Shown here: positions 1-10,409 of the stretch, piece after piece | Numbering within the stretch: position 1 is the first letter of the stretch | How the letters are laid out: each line of letters starts with the position of its first letter | Assembly: GCA_013824375.1 (NCBI GenBank) | Contig: PNNR01000056.1 | Location: 1-34,187, forward strand | DNA: 34,187 nucleotides | Direction of reading: 5' to 3' | Origin: Clostridiales bacterium | Lineage (GTDB): Bacteria; Bacillota; Clostridia; Christensenellales; CAG-138 | The notes under the pieces: model-generated | Database searches by the model: none | What the model saw: the letters and a program-made list of their open reading frames with translations, nothing else | What the model was told of the DNA's origin: nothing | Made by a program: the position numbers and the translations under genes

Positions 1-628
1 AGCAGCAGTCTCCACCGCAGCAGCAGTTGAGGCACATCAACGCGCTGCAAACATCGCAGCAGGGTGAAGCGTCCATACCGCCGTTTGCACCGCGCTGATA
101 CACGCGGCCGGAATTGTTCAGCGACGTATAGGCGTTGCGGTATTCGGGATTGTCCGGCTCAGCGTCATACGCGCGTCCAAAGCACTCCGTCGCCTGCTGA
201 TAGGAACCCTGCCGGAGAAAGATCACGCCGCTAAGATAATTCCACTCCGCGTTGTGTACGGAGATGCCGTTCAAAATCGCCTGCGCTGCATTGAGATTGT
301 TCTGGTTGATGAGGGAGCGCGCGCGCGCAAACTCCGCAGCAAACGGGCCGCTGTACGCCGTGCCGCCGGGACGCGAATAATTGCCGCCTGCGTTGTAGGA
401 ACCGTATGCGCCCGTAGACGAACCGTATGAACCGTTTCCCGCCGACTGCTTCTTGGTGAGCAATTCGTAGGCCTGATTGATCTCTTTGAGCTTCTCTCCG
501 GCCAGCTCCTTAAGGGGGTTGTCCGCATATTTATCCGGGTGGTATTTCTTCACCAGCTCCAAATATGCCGCGCGGATCTCCTCCTGCGAGGCGTTTTCGC
601 TCACGCCGAGCACTTTGTAGGGGTTCAT
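1..628 (-). CDS. J-domain (DnaJ-like) protein with Cys-rich C-terminal tail, 3' end truncated by window edge
   Basis: Reverse-strand reading from ATG at 628: [38 protein letters not shown]... (HPD motif), TPR-like middle, tail [26 protein letters not shown]. Not in the ORF track because it runs off the edge. Confidence 0.88.
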   Translation of the reverse strand, partial: MNPYKVLGVSENASQEEIRAAYLELVKKYHPDKYADNPLKELAGEKLKEINQAYELLTKKQSAGNGSYGSSTGAYGSYNAGGNYSRPGGTAYSGPFAAEFARARSLINQNNLNAAQAILNGISVHNAEWNYLSGVIFLRQGSYQQATECFGRAYDAEPDNPEYRNAYTSLNNSGRVYQRGANGGMDASPCCDVCSALMCLNCCCGGDCC

Positions 629-1500
629 TCCTTGTCTCCTTTTTCCTTCTGCGCGGTGGTTGCACCCGTCGCGCAGCCTCTCTCTCCCGCGAGCACGCGC
701 TGCTGCGTATGCATCAATCCCAGGGTCATGATGTTATCGAGTAGACCGCTTGGCGCGTTCAGCGTCAACAGGTCGTATGCTTTTTTTGCTTCGTTGAGCG
801 TAATGTTGAGCAAAAACTCCGCCTGCTCTCGTTCCATCTTCGTCAGCAGAAACGGGTTATAATTCCCGCTCTTTTCATCCTTCTCACGGTCATCCCACGC
901 ATCGATGAGATAAACCCATTTACCGAGATTATAGTACATCCACTGTGCGGCTGTGCATTCTGTCTCAGGCAGCATCGGCGCAGTTAGAATAACGCTCGCA
1001 AGCAGCGTGCCAAACGCGTTGCTCGGCTCGTCGGTCGAGGCGGTCTTATTCGTTTCCAGATCGTGGAGTTTCTGCATGCTCCCACGAATTGCTACGTCAA
1101 GCTGCGGGTTCGCTTTCGCGGCTTTTTTGTAGGCACGTTTCAATGCGAGCCGCGCCGCAGCCGCCTTCGCGCTCTTTTCATCCGCCGCATCGTCCGCGGC
1201 CTTGTACCATGCCAATAGGACGTTGACGTCCGCAGCATAGTCGAGCACGGGCGAAGGGTTCGCGATCGGCCGTTTTCCGCGGTAGATACGCGGTCCGCAG
1301 TTGCCGGGGGTAAATGTCGATGTGCCTGAAATGGCAAACAGCGTCAGCGCAAGAAACGCGCAGTCATAGCTCAGCGTCAGCCGTTCCAGTTGCCCGTATC
1401 GCCTGCCGATGCTCTTGCAAAGTCCGCAGTAAACACCGCGGTACTCCGCCTGTTCCCGCACCTTCAACTCGCATTCCAGCGGGCGGATATAGCCAAACAT
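625..1500 (-). CDS. DUF5685-like family protein
   Basis: [36 protein letters not shown]...; start at 1500 preceded by AAAGGAAAGGG; stop overlaps the J-domain start as ATGA (625-628). Confidence 0.8.
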   Translation of the reverse strand: MFGYIRPLECELKVREQAEYRGVYCGLCKSIGRRYGQLERLTLSYDCAFLALTLFAISGTSTFTPGNCGPRIYRGKRPIANPSPVLDYAADVNVLLAWYKAADDAADEKSAKAAAARLALKRAYKKAAKANPQLDVAIRGSMQKLHDLETNKTASTDEPSNAFGTLLASVILTAPMLPETECTAAQWMYYNLGKWVYLIDAWDDREKDEKSGNYNPFLLTKMEREQAEFLLNITLNEAKKAYDLLTLNAPSGLLDNIMTLGLMHTQQRVLAGERGCATGATTAQKEKGDKE

Positions 1501-1625
1501 ATACCCTTTCCTTTCTGCACCCGAAAAACATTGTATCATGCAACGGCGCCTGTGAGAATGCCTTTTTTCCGTCCAGGATGTGAACGAATGTGAAACAACC
1601 CGCGATATCACGGGAAAACGGGCGC

Positions 1626-1652
1626 AAAAAAGCCGCGTGTGTTTCGACGCGG
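1626..1652 (-). terminator. Rho-independent terminator downstream of DUF1858-like gene
   Basis: Minus strand GCCGCGTCGAAACACACGCGGCTTTTTT: stem plus T-run. Confidence 0.65.
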
Positions 1653-1682
1653 CCGGTTTGCACGCTGTTGCGTGAACCCGCT

Positions 1683-1883
1683 TTACTTGCCCGCGAGGTA
1701 CGCGTTGATCTCGCCGATGAGTGCGTCGGAGTTGATTCCGTGCACCGCGCAAGCCTGCTCAATGCTCTCGCCGTGCGCCATCGCGCAGCCGAGGCAATGC
1801 ATGCCCGCGTTCATGAGAATATCGGCGGTGCCTTCGTCCAGCTCGATGACCTGCTGGATCAGCATATCTTTCGTTGCCTGCAT
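1683..1883 (-). CDS. DUF1858-like disulfide/hybrid-cluster-associated domain protein
   Basis: MQATKDMLIQQVIELDEGTADILMNAGMHCLGCAMAHGESIEQACAVHGINSDALIGEINAYL; CxxC motif; GGAGGAA upstream of ATG. Confidence 0.85.
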   Translation of the reverse strand: MQATKDMLIQQVIELDEGTADILMNAGMHCLGCAMAHGESIEQACAVHGINSDALIGEINAYLAGK

Positions 1884-2020
1884 GATTCGTTCCTCCAAAG
1901 TGTGTTTCGATTGCCGTTTAATCACTAGCTATTTACTAGTATATCATCATTTTCGAGAAAATAAAGTGTTTTTTACAACACAATCGTACGAAAATACGAC
2001 TTTTGGAAAAAAACTATGCT

Positions 2021-2476
2021 TCAGCTGCGGGTTTCGAATACGTTGCCGCAATTGATGCAGGTCACGCGGATTCTGCCCTTGCCGCGCGGGACGCGCAGGC
2101 GCTGCGCGCATTGCGGGCAGATCAGGTACTTGTATTGTTTGAGCTCCGCCCAGGTCGGATTCTTGCCGGCGCGTTTGGCGTGCGGTGCGCTGTAGGCACT
2201 GCCCGCGCGTTTTGTGCGGAACGTGCGCCGGAACCACTGCTTGACCGCGGTTTCGTATGTCAGGTATTTCATGTTCTCCTGATAGCGCTTGCCCACATCC
2301 TTACTGAACATGCGCAGCACGATCAGCACGAGCAGCGCGCCGCTGAGCAGGCTCGTCACGATTCGGAGCCATCCGACCGATCTGGAAACGATCATGCCGA
2401 TGACGGAAAGCACGAGCGCTATCATCAACATCGTGCGTCCCAGCTCGTCAAGTCCTCTTCTCTGCTGTTGAAACAT
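2021..2476 (-). CDS. Membrane protein with C-terminal zinc ribbon (CPQC...CINC)
   Basis: 151 aa ORF with two hydrophobic segments and LICPQCAQRLRVPRGKGRIRVTCINCGNVF; GAGGGAT Shine-Dalgarno. Confidence 0.8.
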   Translation of the reverse strand: MFQQQRRGLDELGRTMLMIALVLSVIGMIVSRSVGWLRIVTSLLSGALLVLIVLRMFSKDVGKRYQENMKYLTYETAVKQWFRRTFRTKRAGSAYSAPHAKRAGKNPTWAELKQYKYLICPQCAQRLRVPRGKGRIRVTCINCGNVFETRS

Positions 2477-2540
2477 CCGGTATCCCTCGCTTTGGTTGAT
2501 CTATATCGGCATATCGCCGCCGTATTCTCTCGGAAAAAAA

Positions 2541-4481
2541 TTACTTGCTCAAATACAGTCTTGCGCTCATAGGCAATAGCCGCGTTTCCAGTTCGCCGTG
2601 TTGCGGTTCAATCTCATCGCCCGTCAGCACATCGGTGAGCATCCGATTCAGTGTGATTGGGCTTTCCCCGTCTGCGCCCTGTGGAATGTCGTCTGGATGC
2701 AGCGTCACCGTCTGCTCCCATTCTCCGCGATTGATGAACAGCAGCGCCATCTCTCCGCTCTCCGGCAGCCAGCGTAACACCGCGTAGACCTCCGGCGAGA
2801 GCGCGCCCATCCGGCACAGTCCGCGTTTGAGCGCGGCGTTGTCTCTGCGCGCGCGCATCAGCGCGGTATAGCCCGCAAAGACTTGCTCGTTTTCCGATCC
2901 CCACGGGTATGTGCCGCGGTTAAACGGATCACTCATACCGATCATGCCCGCTTCGTCGCCATAGTAGACGCACGGCACGCCCGGCAGCGCCATCTGCAGC
3001 GCGGCGGCAAGAATGAGCCTCCTGTAGCCTTTCTGTTGATCCTGTTCGTTTGGCATATAAACCGCCTGCAACTTGCGCGAGACGGAATTCCGATCGGGAG
3101 CTCCCGATAGCGCGGTCGCCGCGCGAATGATGTCATGAGAGCTGATCAGATTGAGGCACGCTTCAAAAAACGGTCTCGGGTAATGCTCCCGCAGGGTCTG
3201 CAGCGCGTGGTCGAGCGCATATGCGTCCGTCCGCGCGGTTAAAAACGAGATTGCGGCCTCCGTGAAGGGATAGTTCATCGCGCTGTCCAGCTCGTCGCCG
3301 TTGACATAGCCGCGCCGGCCCTCCGGGCCGTATTTGTTGGAGCAATCCTCCCAGACTTCGCCGAGGAGTACGCCCTCCGGATCGTTCTGCTTGAGCCGCT
3401 TGCGCAGGATGCGGATGAACTCATCCGGCAACTCGTCCGCAACGTCCAGCCGCCAGCTTGTAGCGCCCGCGTTTGCCCAGTGGGAAAACACGCCCTGCTC
3501 ACCCGCAATGAACTCTGTATAGCTCGGCTCCAGCTCGTTGACGTTCGGCAGCGCCGGAAATCCCCACCAACTGTCGTATTGTTTACTATCTCCAACAAAG
3601 CGATACCAGCTTCGGTATGGCGAGTCGGCGGATTCAAACGCACCCAAGGTATCATAGCGCGAATTCTTGTCGAAATATCGGCTGTCCGCGCCCGTGTGTG
3701 AGAACACGCCGTCGAGCATGATGCGGATGCCGTGTGCCTTTCCCTCGGCGCACAGCGAGCGAAAATCGCCCTCGCTGCCGAAGATCGGGTCGATATGGTG
3801 ATAGTCCGCCGTATCGTAGCGATGGTTGCTTGCGGACTCGAAGATCGGGTTGAGGTAGATCGTGGTCACGCCCAGTGACGCGAGATAGCCGAGCTTTTCG
3901 CGGATGCCGTTGATATCCCCGCCGAAAAAATCGTTCGGCTCATACTCTTCCGCTCCGGGCGCAGGCGTATAGCAAACGCGCTCGCTCCAGCGGTCGTGAA
4001 TCCGCAAGAAACGTCCTAGATTGGCATGATATTTCGCCCGTTCGCGAAAATCTTCCCAACTGCTTCTGCGGAACCGGTCGGGAAATATCTGGTATACGAT
4101 CCCTTCGCGCCAATGTGTGGGCGTCGCGAATCCGCCGTCATAAACAGTGATTTGGTAGGAACGTGGCGCATGGGATTCCAGGCGGCCTTCGCCGCTGTCC
4201 GCGCCGTAATACTGCGTGCGCCCATCCGACATGCGGATGATGAAATAATACCAGACAAGACACGGAACGCCGGGCATCGGGATCTCCCCGCATACACGTT
4301 CACCCTCGCGCGTCATATCAAAAAACGACTCGACGCCGAGCTGGTTGTATAGGCGCAGCTGTACGCGCGCGCCCGGATCGCCGCCGATCTCGGCCTCGAT
4401 CTGAACGCTCGTGTTGCAGGGAACCGCACCCTGCGGCCTGCGAAACTCGAGAAATCTGGAATGGTGTCGAAACGTAATCAT
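2541..4481 (-). CDS. GH13 alpha-glycosidase (neopullulanase/cyclomaltodextrinase-like, N-terminal Ig-like/CBM domain)
   Basis: 646 aa; GIVYQIFPDRF, DGVFSHTG, SWRLDVADELP, LLGEVWED, SSHDIIRA motifs of GH13. Confidence 0.93.
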   Translation of the reverse strand: MITFRHHSRFLEFRRPQGAVPCNTSVQIEAEIGGDPGARVQLRLYNQLGVESFFDMTREGERVCGEIPMPGVPCLVWYYFIIRMSDGRTQYYGADSGEGRLESHAPRSYQITVYDGGFATPTHWREGIVYQIFPDRFRRSSWEDFRERAKYHANLGRFLRIHDRWSERVCYTPAPGAEEYEPNDFFGGDINGIREKLGYLASLGVTTIYLNPIFESASNHRYDTADYHHIDPIFGSEGDFRSLCAEGKAHGIRIMLDGVFSHTGADSRYFDKNSRYDTLGAFESADSPYRSWYRFVGDSKQYDSWWGFPALPNVNELEPSYTEFIAGEQGVFSHWANAGATSWRLDVADELPDEFIRILRKRLKQNDPEGVLLGEVWEDCSNKYGPEGRRGYVNGDELDSAMNYPFTEAAISFLTARTDAYALDHALQTLREHYPRPFFEACLNLISSHDIIRAATALSGAPDRNSVSRKLQAVYMPNEQDQQKGYRRLILAAALQMALPGVPCVYYGDEAGMIGMSDPFNRGTYPWGSENEQVFAGYTALMRARRDNAALKRGLCRMGALSPEVYAVLRWLPESGEMALLFINRGEWEQTVTLHPDDIPQGADGESPITLNRMLTDVLTGDEIEPQHGELETRLLPMSARLYLSK

Positions 4482-4487
4482 AGGTAT

Positions 4488-4493
4488 AGTATA
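4488..4493 (-). promoter_or_regulatory. -10-like hexamer TATACT 6 nt upstream of GH13 ATG (leaderless candidate)
   Basis: Minus strand GGCTATACTATACCTATGATTACG; no Shine-Dalgarno between hexamer and ATG. Confidence 0.45.
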
Positions 4494-4617
4494 GCCGATT
4501 CAATGCGGCTGGGCAGTGGGTTATGCGGAATGTTGCGAGCTGTTCACAATTTTACCGTGTTGGTGAAATCAACTTCTGTTTTGACACAAAATTCGTGCTT
4601 TCTCGGAGTAAAAGCAA

Positions 4618-4672
4618 CAAAAAAGCCGCGCTCACTCCGGGCATCATTGCCCGTTGAGATACGGCTTTTCAA
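4618..4672 (-). terminator. Terminator downstream of the beta-helix transferase gene
   Basis: Minus strand AAAAGCCGTATCTCAACGGGCAATGATGCCCGGAGTGAGCGCGGCTTTTTTG: nested hairpin plus T-run. Confidence 0.65.
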
Positions 4673-4675
4673 TCG

Positions 4676-5335
4676 TTACTTGCGCGGTACGATCTCGTCC
4701 TGGCTTTTGAAGATGTGTCCCGCTTTGACCACGCCGCGAACACGCGAGAGCGGATAGACGGACGCATACGGTTCAATCACCGTGCCGGGATTCAGCACGC
4801 TGTTGCAGCCGACCTCGACATGATCGCCGAGAATCGCGCCAAACTTCTTGAGTCCCGTTTCGAGGATGTTGTTCCCCAAGCGTACCTTTATGAGCGTCTT
4901 GTCGCTCTTGACGTTGGAGCAGATCGCCCCAGCGCCCATGTGCGCGAATTGACCGAGGATGCTGTCGCCGACGTAATTGTAGTGCGGCACCTGCACCTTA
5001 TCAAATAAGATGCAGTTCTTGAGTTCCGTGGAATTGCCGATTACGCAGCCGCGGCCGACGAGCACGCTCCCGCGGATAAACGCGCCGGGACGCACCTCCG
5101 TGCCTTCGCCGATGATGGTCGGACCCGCAATGTAGATATTCGGGTATAGAACCGCGCTTTTATGAATCCAGACTTCCTCGCTGGGGTGGTTGTATTCCGC
5201 GGGTGAGAGCGTGAGACCCAGCGCGCGCACAAACGCCTTGATCTGCGGTAACACTTCCCATGGATAGGTCGCCTCCGCGAATAGCTTCCACGCCTGTGTG
5301 GCGGAAAGATCGCAGAACATATCTGCGTTTTTCAT
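4676..5335 (-). CDS. Left-handed beta-helix (hexapeptide repeat) acyl/nucleotidyltransferase-like protein
   Basis: 219 aa; repeats such as IIGEGTEVRPGAFIRGSVLVGRGCVIGNSTELKNCILFD and ILGDHVEVGCNSVLNPGTVI. Confidence 0.85.
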   Translation of the reverse strand: MKNADMFCDLSATQAWKLFAEATYPWEVLPQIKAFVRALGLTLSPAEYNHPSEEVWIHKSAVLYPNIYIAGPTIIGEGTEVRPGAFIRGSVLVGRGCVIGNSTELKNCILFDKVQVPHYNYVGDSILGQFAHMGAGAICSNVKSDKTLIKVRLGNNILETGLKKFGAILGDHVEVGCNSVLNPGTVIEPYASVYPLSRVRGVVKAGHIFKSQDEIVPRK

Positions 5336-5386
5336 CTATATCAGATCCTTGTTTCAAATTTTGTGTGGAGTTCCGATGCGCTTCGT

Positions 5387-6757
5387 TTACTGATTTTCCT
5401 GCGCGATGGATCGGAAGCGCGTATATTCGCCCTGCCAGAGCAGCTTGACCAATCCGGTTGAGCCGTGACGGTGCTTGGCGATGATGATCTGGCTCGTGTT
5501 GTCGCCCATCTCGTATTCCTGCGTGTCCATATAGGCCGCAGGACGATAGAGCAGAATGACCATGTCCGCGTCTTGCTCGATGGAGCCGCTCTCTCTTAGG
5601 TCGGAGATGACCGGCCTGTGGTCTGCGCGGGTATCCGGACCGCGATTGAGCTGGCAAAGCAGTATGATCGGCACGTTGAGTTCGCGCGCAAGCAGCTTCA
5701 GCTGTCGTGTCATGTCGGAGATTTCCTGCATGCGGTTTCCGTCCTTGCGGCTGCCGCTCGCCTGCATGAGCTGCAGGTAGTCGATGACGATCATGTCCAG
5801 GCCCGCGCGCGCGGAGAGCCGTCTGCATTTACTGCGGATCATCGGCACGCTCGCCCCGCTGGAATCGTCGATATAGATCTTCGCCCTGCTCATGGGATCC
5901 ATGACCTCCATGAGGTTATTCATCTCGTTGTTTCCGATAAGTCCTTCTTTGATGCGCTGGGAATCGACGGAGGCTTCCGTGCAGAGCATGCGCATGACCA
6001 GCTGCTCGCTGCTCATCTCAAGGCTGAATACGACGACCGTTTTTGCGTTATGCACCGCGGCATACTGTGCAACGTTCATTGCGAAACTCGATTTTCCCAT
6101 CGCAGGACGGGACGCCACGATGATCAGGTCGCTCTTCTGGAATCCATTGGTCATACGGTCGAGTTCGATGAATCCGCTGGGAATGCCGGTGATCTTTCCG
6201 CGACGCTGCGCGAGTTCGCCGATGAGGTTGTATGCCTGCGGCACGATCTGCTCCATGGGTATGAGCGTTCCCTGCACCTTGCGCATGGAGATTTCGTAGA
6301 TGCGCTTTTCCGCGAGGTTGAGCGTGTCTTCCAGCTCTTTCTCGTCGTCCATGCCGTCGCGTATGATCTCGCCGCCCGCGCGGATGAGCGCGCGCTGCGT
6401 ACTCTTGGTCTCTACGAGCGTGATATAGTGCGAAACGTTGGCAGCGGTCGGCACAAACGTGACGAGGTCGGTCAGATACGTCATCCCGCCCGCCATGTCG
6501 AGCTTATTGTGCCGCTCCAGCTCCGCGGTCAGCGTCACGAGGTCAACCGCGTTTCCGCCCGAGCGTACGTCCCGCATCGCGGCGAAGATCGTCGCGTTCG
6601 CGGGCACGTAGAAGTCCTCTTCGCGCAGCTGCTCGAGGCAGATTTCCAGCGCGCCGCCGTCGATGAGCATGCTGCCGAGCACGGAACGCTCCGCGTCGCT
6701 CACGTGCGGCAGTGTGGTCATGTTGCCCGCGGGCTGGTTGAATTCATACTGTTCCAT
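5387..6757 (-). CDS. dnaB: Replicative DNA helicase DnaB
   Basis: 456 aa; SRPAMGKSSFAMN Walker A, VIDYLQLM Walker B, EQDADMVILLYRP; standard length with no obvious intein. Confidence 0.97.
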   Translation of the reverse strand: MEQYEFNQPAGNMTTLPHVSDAERSVLGSMLIDGGALEICLEQLREEDFYVPANATIFAAMRDVRSGGNAVDLVTLTAELERHNKLDMAGGMTYLTDLVTFVPTAANVSHYITLVETKSTQRALIRAGGEIIRDGMDDEKELEDTLNLAEKRIYEISMRKVQGTLIPMEQIVPQAYNLIGELAQRRGKITGIPSGFIELDRMTNGFQKSDLIIVASRPAMGKSSFAMNVAQYAAVHNAKTVVVFSLEMSSEQLVMRMLCTEASVDSQRIKEGLIGNNEMNNLMEVMDPMSRAKIYIDDSSGASVPMIRSKCRRLSARAGLDMIVIDYLQLMQASGSRKDGNRMQEISDMTRQLKLLARELNVPIILLCQLNRGPDTRADHRPVISDLRESGSIEQDADMVILLYRPAAYMDTQEYEMGDNTSQIIIAKHRHGSTGLVKLLWQGEYTRFRSIAQENQ

Positions 6758-6822
6758 CGGGTGCTCCGATCCAATTGCTTAGGAAAGTTCTGTCCGAGCC
6801 GCTTACGCAGCCTTTGTGCTGA

Positions 6823-7269
6823 TCAGCACTTCTCGACGACGACTTTGACCTGCGCGAACGTGTTTTCGTAGAGGCTCACGCGGATGGTGTATTCGCCCAG
6901 CGAGCGGATGGGTTCCGCAAGGGCTACCTTTTTCTTGTCGATTTCGACGTGCTTCTGCTCCGCAATCGCCGCCGCGACTTCTTTGCCGGTGATCGAACCG
7001 AAGAGATGGCCGTTTTCACCGACCTTTGCCTTCACGGTAACGACAGCGCCTTCCAGCTGCTTGGCAAGCTCGCGCGCGGCGACGCCCGCCTGAAACTTCT
7101 TATGCGCGGCTGCGCTCTTTGAGATGTTTGCGGCGTTGACCGCCTGTGCGTCCGCGGGGGTTGCCAGCTTGCGCGGCAGGAGAAAATTACGCGCGTAGCC
7201 ATCTGACACGTCCACGATCTCGCCCTTTTTTCCCGTTCCCTTGACATCCTGTTCCAGTAAAAGTTTCAT
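6823..7269 (-). CDS. rplI: 50S ribosomal protein L9
   Basis: [40 protein letters not shown] overlap with upstream gdpP stop. Confidence 0.97.
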   Translation of the reverse strand: MKLLLEQDVKGTGKKGEIVDVSDGYARNFLLPRKLATPADAQAVNAANISKSAAAHKKFQAGVAARELAKQLEGAVVTVKAKVGENGHLFGSITGKEVAAAIAEQKHVEIDKKKVALAEPIRSLGEYTIRVSLYENTFAQVKVVVEKC

Positions 7270-9227
7270 AGTGCTTCCTGTACCTCCTGCATATAGTATT
7301 CAATCGCGGTGCGCACCAGCGCCTCCGCTTCTTCCAGATCGATATTCACCATCTGCGCGCCCGCCATGGTGAGGTGTCCCCCGCCGCCGAGTCGTTCGCA
7401 GATGATCTGTACATTGATGTTGCCCAAAGAACGTCCGCTGACACTGATTGTGTTCCCGTCGCGCCCTAGAACGAACGCGGCCTCGATACCCTTGATGCCG
7501 ATAAGTTCATCTGCCGATTTTGCCGCGATGAGCGCCGCGTTTTTGATCTCTTCGCCGACGCTACCGAGCGCAACACCGCCGGGCAGCACCTCCGCGCTGC
7601 GCACGGTAGTCGCCACATCGCCAAAGCTCTCCATGTCATCTTGAAACATCTGCTTGACCATGCTGGTGTCCGCGCCGTTTTTGCGCAGATACCCCGCCGC
7701 CTCAAATGTGCGGGAGCCGACGTTGAACGCAAAGTGTTTGGTATCGATCGTAATGCCTGCAAGCAATGTTCCGCATACAAGCGCCGGCGGACGAAGGTTT
7801 GCATCGAAATACTGTAGAAGCTCCGTGACGAGCTCGCTTGTGGAAGACGCCCGCGCTTCCAGAAAATGCAGCGTGGGGTTGTCAATGTGGTCCATCCCGC
7901 GCCGGTGATGATCAATCACGACCACACGGCTCGCGGACTCCAGTAGTTTTGGCGCAACAAGGGAACCGATTCGCTGTGTATCTACCACCACGAGCACGCT
8001 CGTCGGGCGCATGATGCGCTCGGCTTGCTCCGAAGTAATCAGCATGCCTGAAAATGCACGGTTGTCACGGATCAAATCCAGCGCGTGCTCGATCATGTTG
8101 TTCTGCTCGCCGAGCACGATATAGGCGCGCGATCCTACAGATTTTGCGCAGGTTGCGACGCCGAGCGCCGCACCGATACAGTCCATATCCGGCCTTTTGT
8201 GACCGACGATGAATACATCTCCCGTGTTTTCAAACAGCTGCCGGAGTGCTTTGCTGAAGAGGCGCATCTTCACGCGGCTCTGCATCGCTTCCAGCTGACG
8301 CTTTCCTCCATAGAAGACGTATCCGCCGCCTTTGCGGATAACGGCCTGATCGCCGCCGCGCCCGAGGGCGAGTTCCATTGCCTGGCGTGCGCTTTCATCC
8401 GCGCGGGCGACGCGATCCGCCGCGCCGACTGCGATGGAGAGAGACACGAGCATGCTCATTCCGGTGTCGATATTGTGTGCCTGCTCCAGCAACGGGAAAC
8501 GCGCGCGCTCCATCTGCTGAAGATGCTGCGCCTCAAATACGACAAAGAAGCGGCCGTTCTCATAACGGCGGTAGACGCCGCCGATCTCTTTGACGAGATC
8601 CGCGACCAATCGCTCCACCTCGGAAAATACGCTGGTTTTATGAAACTGAACATCTGCGGAGAGCTCTTCGTAATTGTCGATATAGATCAGCGCGACATAC
8701 GGCATCTGCTCCTCAAATAGGCGCTGATAGTGCGCGGCCTCCGTGCGGTCTAGCCAATATTGAAACAGCATTGCCCGCTCGTCCGACTCGCGGTGAACGG
8801 GCACGCTCATCACCTGATAGACGCTGCCCGCGTGCTCTACCGATACGGCGGCCAGCGGCGCGGAAAATTCAAACTGCGGTTGAATGCGGCTGATGTCTGG
8901 TTCCGCGAATACTTTTTGCATCGCCTCGTTGCGCCAGACGATCTTACCATCCTGCTCAAGAAGCGCGAATGGGATCGATACTTGATTCACGAGATGAGCC
9001 GCGACTTCCGAGTTTTCGGCAAAAACATCGTCCATGCGCTTCTGTATGATGTTTTTTTGTCTGCGTTCCAGCAGATACGTAATAAAAAATACAATAAGTG
9101 AAAGCCCGGCCGCAACATAAGCTGCGAGTTGGCGATACGCCTGGAATGAGCTGGAGAGATAGATCGTGCCGCAAAGCGCGCAAAGCAATACACCAAGCGG
9201 CAAAAGAATCGTCTTCGTTTTCTTCAT
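7266..9227 (-). CDS. gdpP: GdpP-type DHH family c-di-AMP phosphodiesterase
   Basis: 653 aa; N-terminal TM pair, PAS-like and degenerate GGDEF region, DHH (VVIDHHRRG), DHHA1 ([12 protein letters not shown]); canonical context with rplI/dnaB; AGAAGGAGAG Shine-Dalgarno. Confidence 0.95.
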   Translation of the reverse strand: MKKTKTILLPLGVLLCALCGTIYLSSSFQAYRQLAAYVAAGLSLIVFFITYLLERRQKNIIQKRMDDVFAENSEVAAHLVNQVSIPFALLEQDGKIVWRNEAMQKVFAEPDISRIQPQFEFSAPLAAVSVEHAGSVYQVMSVPVHRESDERAMLFQYWLDRTEAAHYQRLFEEQMPYVALIYIDNYEELSADVQFHKTSVFSEVERLVADLVKEIGGVYRRYENGRFFVVFEAQHLQQMERARFPLLEQAHNIDTGMSMLVSLSIAVGAADRVARADESARQAMELALGRGGDQAVIRKGGGYVFYGGKRQLEAMQSRVKMRLFSKALRQLFENTGDVFIVGHKRPDMDCIGAALGVATCAKSVGSRAYIVLGEQNNMIEHALDLIRDNRAFSGMLITSEQAERIMRPTSVLVVVDTQRIGSLVAPKLLESASRVVVIDHHRRGMDHIDNPTLHFLEARASSTSELVTELLQYFDANLRPPALVCGTLLAGITIDTKHFAFNVGSRTFEAAGYLRKNGADTSMVKQMFQDDMESFGDVATTVRSAEVLPGGVALGSVGEEIKNAALIAAKSADELIGIKGIEAAFVLGRDGNTISVSGRSLGNINVQIICERLGGGGHLTMAGAQMVNIDLEEAEALVRTAIEYYMQEVQEAL

Positions 9228-9286
9228 TCCGGCTCTCCTTCTGATTTTCTACACTTAAAGAATTTTCTTATCTAGTCTGCTGTTTT

Positions 9287-10267
9287 TTACACGGTTGCAT
9301 GCGGCGGCATGCCGCGCAGACGATCCCGCAAACGAAAGATTTGGTCAAAACAGCCGACGAGCACGAGCGGAAAGATTACCATCTGGCTCAATACACCCAT
9401 GCTGACATACGCGATCGTGCGAGCGACCGTGCGGTTCTTCTGCATGCGTGAGATAAAGAAATCCACAACGCTGATGCCCTGTACGAACAGCGGAATCCCA
9501 AGCAGGATATTCGCCGTCAAGGAGAAACTCTCGGCAAACACCCATCCGGTGAACTCCAGAACTATCGAGCCGATCAGCATCGCAAATAGCCCAAGCGTCA
9601 TGCTGCGCGGCAGCGTCCAGTCGCGAAAAGCGCGCATGGGTGAAAGTTTGATCTGCGCCTGCTTACGAGAAAGCGCTCGGAAAAACAGCAGGTTGCTCAG
9701 TCCAAGCGCACTTGCGAATACGCACAGTACCGCAACAAACACGATTGGCACCGCTTCATACATCGCGTCCATCATCTGCAGGATGAGCTTGATGCCATCG
9801 GGGTTTATCTGAGAGAGTTGCGCTTCAGAAGCGTGATAAAGAGTCCGCAAATCGCCCATATGCGCCTGAATATCCGCATATGCCGCCCGTCCTTCCAGAA
9901 GGCCCGGCAGGCAGATTGCGCCATACAACGTCAACAAAAACACGCCGCAGAGGATCAACACCGTATCCGAGTTTGTGAATCCATGCGTTAGAAGTAAGCT
10001 TAAGAGAATCGCAACTATGAATGCGCCAACAGTGAGTGCAGCAGCCACGGCCACCGGCTCAAACGTGAATACTCCGTAAGCATAAACCGCAGTCGGCAAA
10101 AGAATCCAATAGGGCTTCGTCCGCACGCCGGCATACGCCCAGAGAGCTGGTGTGATGATCAATAAAGGCGGCACATACGCCGTTAGCACAGCAGCGACGA
10201 CAGCGAGCAGGAGTACCAAAAACCCTTTCCGAGTTTTGTTGATTGATTGTTGGTTAAATTTTTCCAT
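9287..10267 (-). CDS. YybS-like DUF2232 membrane protein
   Basis: 326 aa polytopic membrane protein immediately upstream of gdpP, as in Firmicutes yybS-gdpP-rplI-dnaB. Confidence 0.88.
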   Translation of the reverse strand: MEKFNQQSINKTRKGFLVLLLAVVAAVLTAYVPPLLIITPALWAYAGVRTKPYWILLPTAVYAYGVFTFEPVAVAAALTVGAFIVAILLSLLLTHGFTNSDTVLILCGVFLLTLYGAICLPGLLEGRAAYADIQAHMGDLRTLYHASEAQLSQINPDGIKLILQMMDAMYEAVPIVFVAVLCVFASALGLSNLLFFRALSRKQAQIKLSPMRAFRDWTLPRSMTLGLFAMLIGSIVLEFTGWVFAESFSLTANILLGIPLFVQGISVVDFFISRMQKNRTVARTIAYVSMGVLSQMVIFPLVLVGCFDQIFRLRDRLRGMPPHATV

Positions 10268-10273
10268 GTCATC

Positions 10274-10279
10274 ATTTTA
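10274..10279 (-). promoter_or_regulatory. -10-like hexamer TAAAAT 6 nt upstream of yybS ATG (leaderless candidate)
   Basis: Minus strand TTGCTT-N17-TAAAAT-GATGAC-ATG; no Shine-Dalgarno. Confidence 0.5.
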
Positions 10280-10360
10280 TCGTCCACAGCGCAAGAAAGC
10301 AAGGCAAAGGACGCCTTCTCAACAGTATTTGTCCGCTTAAAAATTGTTAGAGTTTAAAAA

Positions 10361-10386
10361 GAGCCGGAGGCGCGCGCTTCCGGCTC
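10361..10386 (-). terminator. Terminator downstream of nagZ-like gene
   Basis: GAGCCGGAAGCGCGCGCCTCCGGCTC followed by TTTTT on the minus strand. Confidence 0.75.
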
Positions 10387-10409
10387 AAAACAGTTGGGAC
10401 GTCTCGCCG

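Noticed and set aside
5618-6871. 417-aa plus-strand ORF antisense to dnaB
   Set aside because: Antisense shadow of dnaB; His/Arg-rich, no motif.
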